Source: Bacillota bacterium (GTDB lineage Bacteria > Bacillota > Clostridia > Acetivibrionales > DSM-1351). From it: DNA of 64,000 bases. The number at the start of each line of letters is the position of its first letter. The stretch's first letter is position 1. This document shows positions 55,153 through 62,941 of this stretch, one piece after another. The position numbers and the translations under genes are program-made. The notes below the pieces were generated by a model that did not search any database, had not been told where the DNA came from, and worked only from the letters and a program-made list of their open reading frames with translations. The DNA lies in contig JAEWCZ010000024.1 of the NCBI GenBank assembly GCA_023390335.1, forward strand, positions 1-64,000, read 5' to 3'.

Positions 55153-55944
55153 ATGGTCAAGTTTTGCAGTTTATTTAGCGGAAGCAGTGGAAATGCTCTT
55201 TTTATAGGTACAGAAAAAACAAAGCTTCTTATAGATGCCGGCTTGAGCGGTAAGAGAATACTTGAGGCACTTTGTTCCATCGGTGAAAAACCGGAGGAAC
55301 TAAGTGCTATATTAATTTCACATGAACACGTAGACCATGTTCGCGGAGCGGGGATTCTTTCAAGAAAAGTAGATATTCCCATATATGCAAACGAGTCTAC
55401 CTGGTGTGCAATGGAAACCGGCCTTGGACCTGTAAAGCTTGAAAACAAAGTGGCATTCAGCACCGGTGAAGAGTTCGAAATCGGAGATATATGTGTAAGG
55501 CCGTTTTCAATTCCTCATGATGCAGCTGAGCCCGTAGGTTTTAACTTTTTTACAGAAGGTAAAAGGATTACCACGGCAACGGATATAGGACATATGAGTG
55601 ATGAACTTTTGGAGTATATAGTAGGAAACGATCTGGTCTTACTTGAATCTAATCATGACATAGAGATGCTAAAGGTGGGTCCTTACCCATGGCCGTTGAA
55701 AAAAAGAATTTTGGGCGATCATGGGCACTTGTCCAACGAGAATGCTGCCAAGGTAATTACATACCTTGCTGAAAAAGGCTGTACCCGGTTTATTCTAGGC
55801 CATTTAAGCAGCGAAAACAATTTCCCGGAACTTGCCTACCAGACAACATACAATGCGCTTAACGAAAAGAAGATAGCAGTAGGAAGTGATGTTGAGCTTG
55901 CAGTTGCTTTAAGGGACAGGGTAGGACATATTAATATAATATAA
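55153..55944 (+). CDS. yycJ: MBL-fold hydrolase YycJ (WalJ)
   Basis: A 263-residue metallo-beta-lactamase-fold protein. The metal motif is SHEHVDH (56-62), and the N-terminus FCSLFSGSSGNA and the block TDIGHMSDELLEYI are typical of YycJ. YycJ is a 5'-exonuclease implicated in DNA repair and in coordinating wall and replication. It lies 23 bp after murA and is the usual last gene of wal operons, next to rlmH. Confidence 0.9.
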   Translation: MVKFCSLFSGSSGNALFIGTEKTKLLIDAGLSGKRILEALCSIGEKPEELSAILISHEHVDHVRGAGILSRKVDIPIYANESTWCAMETGLGPVKLENKVAFSTGEEFEIGDICVRPFSIPHDAAEPVGFNFFTEGKRITTATDIGHMSDELLEYIVGNDLVLLESNHDIEMLKVGPYPWPLKKRILGDHGHLSNENAAKVITYLAEKGCTRFILGHLSSENNFPELAYQTTYNALNEKKIAVGSDVELAVALRDRVGHINII

Positions 55945-55955
55945 TAAAGAATGGA

Positions 55956-55997
55956 AAAGGGGAAAATCAGTTATTGCTGGTTTCCCTTTATTTTTAT
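55956..55997 (+). terminator. Possible terminator between yycJ and rlmH
   Basis: AAGGGGAAA pairs imperfectly with GTTTCCCTT across an inner CAG/CTG pair, followed by TATTTTTA. Confidence 0.5.
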
Positions 55998-56019
55998 GTT
56001 TTTGTTAGGAGACATTTAT

Positions 56020-56499
56020 ATGAAAATAACAATAGCAGCTGTAGGAAAGCTGAAGGAAAAGTATTTGAAAGAAGCAATAGCAGAGTACTCTAAAAGATTA
56101 TCACGTTTTACGGAAGTCGAAATCATAGAAGTGGATGATGAATATGCGCCCGACTCCCTCAGTGAAGCTCAGGAAGGTCAAGTCAAAAAGAAAGAAGCGG
56201 AGAAGCTACTAAAGAGAATTAAACAGGGAAGCTATGTTATATTACTGGATTTAGCAGGAGAGCAGACAACTTCTTCAGCCCTTTCCGCCAAGCTTGAAAA
56301 TATTATGCTTTCCGGGAACTCACATATAACTTTTATTATTGGAGGTTCTCTTGGCTTGGATCAAAGTCTTATAAATATTGCTGATTACAGGCTTTGCCTT
56401 TCAAAATTGACCTTTCCGCACCAGTTGGCCAGAGTTATACTTATGGAGCAGGTGTATAGGGCGTTTAAGATAATTAAGAATGAGACGTATCACAAGTAA
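56020..56499 (+). CDS. rlmH: 23S rRNA pseudouridine-1915 N3-methyltransferase
   Basis: A 159-residue SPOUT methyltransferase, complete. The start at 56020 has TTAGGAGA before it; an in-frame ATG 23 codons earlier would run through a hairpin. Conserved blocks are ITIAAVGKLKEKY, FIIGGSLGLDQ and LSKLTFPHQLARVILMEQ, and the C-terminus ends ETYHK. The last codons are the same kind of sequence that SCC elements use as attachment site in staphylococci, and they recur at 62861. Confidence 0.95.
   Translation: MKITIAAVGKLKEKYLKEAIAEYSKRLSRFTEVEIIEVDDEYAPDSLSEAQEGQVKKKEAEKLLKRIKQGSYVILLDLAGEQTTSSALSAKLENIMLSGNSHITFIIGGSLGLDQSLINIADYRLCLSKLTFPHQLARVILMEQVYRAFKIIKNETYHK
56481..56499 (+). repeat. Left attachment-site-like repeat (rlmH 3' end)
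   Basis: TGAGACGTATCACAAGTAA. The copy at 62861-62879 shares the first 12 bases and differs only at wobble positions afterwards, still spelling E-T-Y-H-K-stop. The staphylococcal SCC direct repeat covers the same rlmH codons. Confidence 0.75.
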
Positions 56500-56586
56500 G
56501 TGCGAAGGTTTTGTAAAAGTAAGTTTGAAGTAAAGCTCTAGTTACATAGAAAGCGGGATATGTGGAAGCATAGTTTTATTAAGTGA

Positions 56587-57174
56587 AAGAATATTGAATA
56601 TGTGCTCTCAAAGGTAACAGAGTTGATGAAGAATGACAAGTTATTAAAGGATATAGTGGATAAGGTTAATAAGGATAGGATAGTCAAGGTAGAACCTGCT
56701 ACAAGGGAACTGGAAGCACTGCAGAAAGACGTTGACAAAAAACAAGGAAGAATGTCCAAGTACTTGACACTGTATGAAGACGATGCTATACCAAAAGAGC
56801 AGCTGGTTGAAAGACTCACAAGACTTAAAGAGGAGAAACGCTTACTGGAAGAGAGGATGTCACCTCTTAGGCAGATTTCATGCCATGGAAGTATACAACA
56901 TATTCCGTTTACCTTCATAAAAGATATAATGGTAAACTTTAATACGAAACTATGTAATGTGGCATCAAGGGAACAAAGAAAAAAGCTGTTGCATTTACTA
57001 TTATCTGAAATCACCATAGATGAATCAAGGAAAATTGATACGATAAAACTAAAAATTAATGAAGGGATTATAACTTATTTAACGAAAGGGGAGGGGCTAT
57101 CTTTAACGGATAGTCCCTCCCCTTTATCTATGGAATATCCTGAGATGCTGCCGAACATTGAGATTGCGATATGA
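56587..57174 (+). pseudogene. C-terminal remnant of a large serine recombinase
   Basis: An open frame of about 195 codons encoding only the coiled-coil and tail region of a large serine recombinase (YVLSKVTELM; YEDDAIPKEQLVERLTRLKE; REQRKKLLHLLLSEITIDE; RKIDTIKLKINEGII). The catalytic resolvase domain and most of the recombinase domain are absent. Upstream, in the same frame, LHRKRDMWKHSFIK can be read before a TGA stop (56584-56586), showing decay. It lies about 90 bp inside the left attachment copy, where such integrase genes normally sit. The recombinase class is the same as Ccr. Confidence 0.72.
57085..57125. repeat. Strong palindrome inside the recombinase remnant
   Basis: AAAGGGGAGGG-CTATC pairs with GGATAG-CCCTCCCCTTT, roughly 17 bp with one mismatch. 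It is in frame on both strands (KGEGLSL and DSPSPL). It may be an inserted palindromic element or a strong terminator; the T tract is short. Confidence 0.6.
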
Positions 57175-57194
57175 TAAATTGCTTTTATTTGGTA

Positions 57195-57230
57195 AGAAGG
57201 ATTATAATTAGTGTAAATCCTTCTTTTTTT
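57195..57230 (+). terminator. Terminator after the recombinase remnant
   Basis: AGAAGGATT pairs perfectly with AATCCTTCT, followed by T6. It isolates the remnant from the Mrr gene. Confidence 0.82.
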
Positions 57231-57315
57231 GCTAATTATTATGGGTTTATTGAAATGTAATTTATGACTGCTAATAGTGAGCAGTATTATATATGAACTA
57301 GGAGGCTTGATTCGT

Positions 57316-58290
57316 GTGAGTAATTGGTGGATGGTGCGTGCGGGTGATGGTAATGAACTTATACCAGAGTGGGTTTCAAAAGGAATAGTTTCTATAGGCT
57401 GGGGTGAATTAGGCAATCTGCTGTCTGTAAATGGTAAGGACAAGTTATTGCATAAAGCAGATAAGGTATATAAGGATGAAAAGCCCGGTACTAGACAACA
57501 ATGGGTAAGTCAAGTTTGGAGATTTAGTCATGATATAGTTATTGGTGACAAGATAATTACGTATGAAAAGGAAAGCCGGGAATACCTTGTCGGAAAGGTG
57601 ACAGGTAAATACGAATATAACCCAACAAAAATTATTGACTACCCAAACGTTATAAAAGTAAGCTGGAAAACTAAACGCATATCTAGGGACGACATGTCTC
57701 AGGGTGCTAAAAATTCATTGGGCGGAATATCAACGATATTTAAAGTGTCTCAGTGGGGGAGCGAGATAGAGGGGTTACTTTCAGGTAGTCCTACAGAAGA
57801 AATAATTGACGAAATTGTAGAATTTAATGATGAAAACTTTATCCAACAAGCCTATTCTATGGTTGAAGATGCTGTGGACAAGCTTGATCCATGGCAAATG
57901 CAAGATTTAGTAGCAGGACTTTTAAGAGCAATGTCTTATCAAGTTAAGGTGAGTCCAAAGGGACCTGATGGTGGGGTGGATATTCTTGCGCATAAAGACG
58001 CATTCGGATTTGAGCAGCCAATTATTAAGGTACAGGTAAAACACAAAAAGGCGGCATCATCTGCTCCGGAAATTCAGCAACTATTAGGTGCAAATCCTAT
58101 AGGAGCAAACAGTTTGTTTGTCTCTACAGGTGGGTTTACTACTTCGGCTAGAACTGTAGCACAACAGAATAGGGTTAAATTGCTCGACTTGTCGGAATTA
58201 GTTGAAATGATTAATGAGTGGTACGAAAGTTTTCCTATTGAGACAAAGTCACTGCTTCCATTAAAGAAAATTTATGTGCCAGTGAAGTAG
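57316..58290 (+). CDS. Mrr-type restriction endonuclease with N-terminal sensor-like domain
   Basis: A 324-residue protein starting at GTG, with AGGAGG ten bases before. The N-terminal ~150 residues (NWWMVRAGDG; KIITYEKESREYLVGKV) resemble the beta-barrel module seen in front of Mrr-like enzymes, possibly recognising modified DNA. The C-terminal Mrr catalytic domain has PDGGVDI (Asp222) and KVQVKH (Gln240, Lys242), the D...QxK nuclease site. Mrr enzymes cut methylated foreign DNA without a partner methylase, and none is encoded here. It is the first intact gene of the cassette. Confidence 0.8.
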   Translation: MSNWWMVRAGDGNELIPEWVSKGIVSIGWGELGNLLSVNGKDKLLHKADKVYKDEKPGTRQQWVSQVWRFSHDIVIGDKIITYEKESREYLVGKVTGKYEYNPTKIIDYPNVIKVSWKTKRISRDDMSQGAKNSLGGISTIFKVSQWGSEIEGLLSGSPTEEIIDEIVEFNDENFIQQAYSMVEDAVDKLDPWQMQDLVAGLLRAMSYQVKVSPKGPDGGVDILAHKDAFGFEQPIIKVQVKHKKAASSAPEIQQLLGANPIGANSLFVSTGGFTTSARTVAQQNRVKLLDLSELVEMINEWYESFPIETKSLLPLKKIYVPVK

Positions 58291-58361
58291 TGTTAGTTGA
58301 ATAACATAATTAGAGTAATACTGTAAATATATATTTTAATTATTAAGGAGCAGAAAGAGTT

Positions 58362-58819
58362 ATGTTTATTAGAGAATATAATCCTTTATGGGATGTAGAT
58401 AAACAGAGGATAATAGAGCATGAAGTGGCGTCGTTTAACGGTCTACCAATCACTTTAGGAGAAACATTAAGTAGTCTGTGGTGGAAGCTAATACGAGATG
58501 AAGACCAAAAGATAATCGGGTATGGATGGATTGATATTCATGATCAGGAGGAATATTCCGTTTCCGAAATATCACTTTGTGTTACACAAGATGAACGAGG
58601 GAGGCACTATGGTAGTCTAATATTATCTAGTCTTAAAATGAGATAGCAAGAAATAATTTTCCAAGGGTTGTAGAGGCTAATATCTGTGAAAATAATCCTT
58701 ATACAGATAATATGATAGGTCTATTATTAAGGCATAGCTATATGCTTCCATATTCTGCGGATGATGCGAGAACCGTTCTTAAAGCTATAGGAACATTAAC
58801 TTTTCATAAAGAAATATGA
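58362..58819 (+). pseudogene. GNAT-family acetyltransferase with a frameshift
   Basis: The first frame gives 94 residues of a GNAT fold (YGWIDIHDQEEYSVSEISLC; ERGRHYGSLIL) and stops at 58646. The protein continues in another frame as ARNNFPRVVEANICENNPYT and on to a natural stop at 58819. The shift falls in an AAAA run near 58636-58641, so one base is missing, or the sequence has an error there. Restored, it would be about 152 residues. The substrate is unknown. Confidence 0.7.
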
Positions 58820-58853
58820 ATACTATCAATATTACATCTTTGGAGGAAGTTGT

Positions 58854-60383
58854 ATGTACTACATATTCAAAGAAATGGAAAAATCAATATATTCTGAGGA
58901 AGATAAGGTGTTGTTTAATGAAGCAGTTACTTGCTTTAACTCCGGTGCTTACAGAGCCGCTTTTATTATAACATGGCTTACTATAGCTGAATCCCTCAAG
59001 TTAAAACTGAAGGAAATGGCAACTAGAGATCATGAATTACAAGACTTTGTAAATAGGATGGAGAGTGGCCAACTAAATTCTAGTATTGATCAGGACTTAG
59101 TGACTAAGAGTAAAAGTATAGGACTTCTAGATGAGGTTGAATCACTAAAAATTTCTAATATTCAACAACTGAGAAATAAGTATGCTCATCCAAATAATGT
59201 TAGCCCTCATAGCGACGAAGTAATAGCTGCAATACGCATAGCTGTCGACACAGTACTATCAAAAAAGCCTTTACTAAGACATGGATATGTAAAAAAGATA
59301 ATAAAATCTATGAAGGAAAATTACCACTATTTGGAAGACGATATTGATACAATTAAGGCTTTTACTAGAGCGATAGTACCTCGAATTCATCAAGATGTAT
59401 TTCCCTTTGTACTTAGGCAGACGTTAAAGGAAATTCACGCTATATATGATGATCCTTCAGTAGAAGCTAGGTATCTAAACAGACTATTTGTATTTATCAA
59501 TACCTTTTTTGAAGTGGTAAGCCCAGATTTTGGAGAAGAAAAGTGGGATTTAGAAAATATATTTGCAGAATATCCAATCCCTACTGCTGCTTTTTTAATC
59601 AATGAAAAGTTTTTTCAACTTGTTGGTGATCAATTAAAAAGTAGAGTTATCAGTACATCGCTAGAACCAATTAAGGATGGAAAAATTGCTGAACCGTCTG
59701 TGCACTCTCTTCGGTGTATTAATAAACTGAAGAATTTGGGATTACTAAGTACATTACAGATAGATAAATATCAAGAAAAGATAAAAGTAGTACCTTATAA
59801 TAAGTTGAAAGAGGCAAATATTCCGGCTACTGATTACTTTGAAAGGATTATTAGTGATTTGAAAATTAGAGATTGGTACGTTCAGAACCCTGTTTCTAGG
59901 TATTTGCCCTCTATAAAGAATGAATGGTCATACTTAAATGAAGACCAGCAAGTTGAATTAGGAAGAAATATCTTGCAAGCCGCAGATGGGGACAGTGATG
60001 GTGCACACGAATTCATTAAAGAAACTAACGTTGAAGATTACAGAGGCTCTGAAGGAATTATCAAGGGAATTCTTTTTGAGATTATTGTAAATGAAAGAAA
60101 CAAGTTTAGGTTTAAAGGATTAAGATATATTTATGAAGCACTGGCAATGGTATGTAAGCTTGATAACCAGATTATTAAAACAATACTAGAGGGTTTGATA
60201 AATAATATTAGCATAACTACTCTATCTGGGTGGAGTGTTTCAAAGGAGGAATTTAAAAAAGTTATAGAAGCTATAAAATCTGTTAAGGAAACAGTAAGCG
60301 ATTTGGATATAGCTGGCCTGTTGGATAAGCTATTAGTATCAATACAAGAAAAGCTGTATGCTTATGAAAATGAGGATATATGA
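58854..60383 (+). CDS. HEPN-motif protein, candidate defence effector
   Basis: A 509-residue, mainly helical protein with a good GGAGG site. The N-terminal ~140 residues resemble DUF4145/HEPN-type domains: a helix with ITWLTIAESLKLKLKEM, then LRNKYAHP, giving the R-x4-H nuclease signature (Arg107, His112). The remaining ~350 residues match nothing I know and may be a sensor or repeat-helical region. It lies 33 bp ahead of the nuclease-like gene, so the two likely work together. HEPN proteins with R-x4-6-H often cleave RNA in abortive-infection or toxin systems. Function here is inferred. Confidence 0.62.
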   Translation: MYYIFKEMEKSIYSEEDKVLFNEAVTCFNSGAYRAAFIITWLTIAESLKLKLKEMATRDHELQDFVNRMESGQLNSSIDQDLVTKSKSIGLLDEVESLKISNIQQLRNKYAHPNNVSPHSDEVIAAIRIAVDTVLSKKPLLRHGYVKKIIKSMKENYHYLEDDIDTIKAFTRAIVPRIHQDVFPFVLRQTLKEIHAIYDDPSVEARYLNRLFVFINTFFEVVSPDFGEEKWDLENIFAEYPIPTAAFLINEKFFQLVGDQLKSRVISTSLEPIKDGKIAEPSVHSLRCINKLKNLGLLSTLQIDKYQEKIKVVPYNKLKEANIPATDYFERIISDLKIRDWYVQNPVSRYLPSIKNEWSYLNEDQQVELGRNILQAADGDSDGAHEFIKETNVEDYRGSEGIIKGILFEIIVNERNKFRFKGLRYIYEALAMVCKLDNQIIKTILEGLINNISITTLSGWSVSKEEFKKVIEAIKSVKETVSDLDIAGLLDKLLVSIQEKLYAYENEDI

Positions 60384-60416
60384 AAATAAGTTTACAATAT
60401 ATCTTTAGGGGGAAAA

Positions 60417-61079
60417 ATGGAGCATATTAGATTAGATAGTAAGGAATTAGTTAGGTGTATTGTAGAATCTTATGTTAAATCAAGGAATTGTTTATATTCT
60501 CACCATAATATAACACGAGGAACAAGTCACTGTATATCAAGTGAAATAGAAGACTTATTTGCATATTATATTGCTACAAATTTTGATAATAATTATAGAG
60601 TATATGTAGACCAGCCTATTACTTGTAACATAAATTCTAGTAAAAAGACAATTCGCTTCGATTTACTACTGGCTAATAGTAAAAATGTAGTGATCAATGC
60701 AATTGAACTTAAAATGGATTTGGGACGAAATAGAGATGGCTTTATTAGTTATTGTATAAAAAGAGGAAATGAAGTTAAAGCATTACAAGGAAAAAAAGTA
60801 TCCTCAAAAAAAGGCGTCACAAAAGCATGTATTAATCTAAAAATTAGTGCCGAAATGAAGTGGCGTGTTGTTATTGTAAGCGACAAGAATATCTCTAAAG
60901 AAAAAATGGAAAATATCATTAAGAATTCAAAAAACCTTAATAATCTTGAAGTATATGTATTAACCAGTAAGACGCATCCAAATGTATACAATATGAAAAT
61001 TGAAGATGCAATGAAAAAAATAGAAATACGAGAGGAAGAGTTTATTAGGCTTAAGCAAAACTTACGCGCTAATATATAA
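60417..61079 (+). CDS. PD-(D/E)XK-like nuclease paired with the HEPN protein
   Basis: A 220-residue protein with a plausible PD-(D/E)XK core: an acidic residue in SSEIEDLF (about 41-48), Asp82 in IRFDLLLAN, then Glu97-x-Lys99 in NAIELKMDLG, followed by a helix. A glutamine-rich strand motif is not seen. The C-terminus is charged and helical. The ribosome site AGGGGGA is good. It is co-directional with the HEPN gene and followed by a weak hairpin, suggesting a two-gene operon. A restriction-like DNase is the best reading, though structural confirmation is lacking. Confidence 0.6.
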   Translation: MEHIRLDSKELVRCIVESYVKSRNCLYSHHNITRGTSHCISSEIEDLFAYYIATNFDNNYRVYVDQPITCNINSSKKTIRFDLLLANSKNVVINAIELKMDLGRNRDGFISYCIKRGNEVKALQGKKVSSKKGVTKACINLKISAEMKWRVVIVSDKNISKEKMENIIKNSKNLNNLEVYVLTSKTHPNVYNMKIEDAMKKIEIREEEFIRLKQNLRANI

Positions 61080-61253
61080 GAACGGTATCAACCCTTTTAT
61101 TAGGGTTTTAGGAAGGCAAAAGAACTTTTTGAAGAGTTATTATTAATCGATTTATTATATAAAGGAAACATTTACTATTTTATAAAATTGTGTTGAAGTA
61201 TGATTGAGAGTATTTATAAGAGAGAAAACTCCATACATGAAGGCTAGATCAAT

Positions 61254-61326
61254 CCAGTAACTCCTTTTGCAAATACATAAGGCTTGTAAGAGAGCGAACA
61301 TTCCAATCCCCCCCAGGAGTTATTGG
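61254..61326 (+). ncRNA. Candidate structured RNA in the cassette
   Basis: CCAGTAACTCCT (61254-61265) pairs with AGGAGTTATTGG (61315-61326), 12 bp with one G-U wobble, around a 49-base loop. It lies in a ~540-bp gap with no convincing reading frame. A possible promoter (TTGAAG, 16 bases, TATAAG) ends just upstream near 61220. No RNA family is recognised. Confidence 0.35.
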
Positions 61327-61621
61327 GCTAGGATAACGGGCTGGTGAAAAGATAAACAAGGCACCATTCTTATGCATAAAAGGCAAAAAGTAACAGGAAG
61401 TTCTAACAATAAAACACAGATAGGGTGAAAAGAAGTAAATTGCATAGAGTTAGCAAATAAGTCTTAAAAAGAAGGATAATGCTATAATATGTAGAATTTG
61501 CTAATATGATGTAGAAACTAATAGTAAAAATTTAGGGGGGATTCGTATAGTTCAACAGAAACCAATTATTGACGAGTTATTTGATGAGGCAAATGCAATA
61601 AGAAATATAGCAAGGCAATCA

Positions 61622-62782
61622 ATGAAAAATAATCATTTCTATCTAAAAGCAGCAGAGAAGTTTGATGAAGTTTTAGCATTATATGATTATGCAATAGAGG
61701 AAGCCGAAAAGAAGGGGGAGAAATTTTCTCATCTTCAATTGAAACTTGCTAGAGCAAATAGAGAACATGTATCTTATGAAAAGGAAAACTGCTTGTATTT
61801 ATTCTTTAGTAATAGTTTTAATCATGTAGAAGCTGAGAAACATGTTATTCTATCAATTAACTCAATTAGTACTTCTATTAATATATTGAGAGAAGCTAAA
61901 AAAATAGAACCAAATGACCACTTAGACAACATAGAATATGATTTAAAACGATGGAATTACTATCTTGAGCAAGCCAAATGTTTTGAACTTTGTTCGAAAT
62001 TTAAAAAGGCATATAAAGAAGACCAACATGGAGATGCAATTGACTATTCTCGAGCAGCTATAGAAAGTGTTAGAGAATTAAAAAACCTAGTAGAAAAGTG
62101 TATGGATGTTTTGGAGCGAGAATATCTAAGAATTATAGATTCTACATTATCTGGAATAGAATCAGATTCTTCAATTGTCATTTTAAATGCATATTTGAAA
62201 ATGTATGTAGCAGATTCTTCTAAAGTTACACCTCAGATGTGGGTTAAAATATTAAGAGAAGGTTGGAATGCATATAAAAACTCCGTTATAGCTCTTGAAA
62301 AGAATCCTATATGGGATGGTAATAAAATAGCAATGGAAAATCAGAAAGAATTACTAGTAGAAATTTTAAAGGGACAGTATGAGAATTGGAAAAATATTTA
62401 CATTCAATTCGAAGATGATAAGGAGTTTCATAAACTAATGAAAGAAGTAAATACAGATAAATATAATAAAATAAATAAAAATGTAGACATTAGTAATAAT
62501 AAAAATATAACCCTCTGGTCGGCTGGGAGTTTCTTTCTATTGTCAATTGTAATTGTCTTTGGAGCTATAAACATTACAGTAAAAACTGTTGAATCTTTAT
62601 GGAAAGTACTTATTTCTTTGGTGTTTGCGGAGACATTAATTGTTATTATAGGAATAGTAGTATTAAGAACAATAGGCGGACTATCAGAATCGGGGTTTAT
62701 AAAATTATTGACGTTTGCTATAAGGAATCAGTTTATTTTCTTAAGCAAGCTCAAAAAGAATTATGATGACGATGAGAAGTAA
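61622..62782 (+). CDS. Helical protein with two C-terminal TM segments
   Basis: A 386-residue protein from this ATG. Residues 1-290 are helical, with TPR-like spacing (AAEKFDEVLALYDYAIEEAE). Two TM helices follow (about 298-322 and 331-355), then a short basic tail. The frame stays open upstream to 61541, encoding DELFDEANAIRNIARQS, and GGGGGG (61535-61540) sits before it without any ATG, GTG or TTG in reach. A non-AUG start (ATT or ATA) is therefore possible. The family is not recognised. Soluble sensor plus small membrane module resembles membrane-disrupting defence effectors; this is speculative. Confidence 0.6.
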   Translation: MKNNHFYLKAAEKFDEVLALYDYAIEEAEKKGEKFSHLQLKLARANREHVSYEKENCLYLFFSNSFNHVEAEKHVILSINSISTSINILREAKKIEPNDHLDNIEYDLKRWNYYLEQAKCFELCSKFKKAYKEDQHGDAIDYSRAAIESVRELKNLVEKCMDVLEREYLRIIDSTLSGIESDSSIVILNAYLKMYVADSSKVTPQMWVKILREGWNAYKNSVIALEKNPIWDGNKIAMENQKELLVEILKGQYENWKNIYIQFEDDKEFHKLMKEVNTDKYNKINKNVDISNNKNITLWSAGSFFLLSIVIVFGAINITVKTVESLWKVLISLVFAETLIVIIGIVVLRTIGGLSESGFIKLLTFAIRNQFIFLSKLKKNYDDDEK

Positions 62783-62798
62783 GCATTGTTATAATACT

Positions 62799-62832
62799 GA
62801 GTTGAATGAACGGTTTCATTTGACTCTTTTTT
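62799..62832 (+). terminator. Terminator near the right end of the cassette
   Basis: GAGTTGAATGAA pairs imperfectly with TTCATTTGACTC, followed by T6. Confidence 0.7.
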
Positions 62833-62860
62833 ATTGCTTTTTCATTTGCCGCTGTTACGG

Positions 62861-62879
62861 TGAGACGTATCATAAATGA
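62861..62879 (+). repeat. Right attachment-site-like repeat
   Basis: TGAGACGTATCATAAATGA, a second copy of the final rlmH codons with three synonymous changes (CAC/CAT, AAG/AAA, TAA/TGA). It is not preceded by any rlmH coding sequence. The pattern fits a cassette that brought its own version of the gene end. Confidence 0.72.
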
Positions 62880-62941
62880 ATAGTACAGGTAGTAGCTCTA
62901 TAGACTAAGATGAACACACAAGAACAGGAAGATGGGAATAT

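Larger units (their letters stand above)
56481..62879 (+). mobile_element. SCC-like cassette integrated at the rlmH 3' end
   Basis: A segment of about 6.4 kb bounded by copies of the terminal rlmH codons, exactly 6,380 bp apart. From left to right it holds a decayed large serine recombinase, an Mrr-type endonuclease, a frameshifted GNAT gene, a HEPN-motif protein, a PD-(D/E)XK-like nuclease, a candidate RNA structure and a two-TM protein. Site, recombinase class and restriction/defence cargo all parallel staphylococcal SCC elements. With the recombinase broken, the copy should be immobile unless helped in trans. The boundary is seen in the sequence; the origin is inferred. Confidence 0.68.

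Noticed and set aside
56587..57174. Functional integrase
   Set aside because: Only the coiled-coil/tail portion remains; the catalytic serine domain is absent and an in-frame stop precedes it.
61254..61326. Retron msr/msd RNA
   Set aside because: There is no reverse transcriptase gene in the cassette, and the a1/a2 arrangement cannot be drawn.
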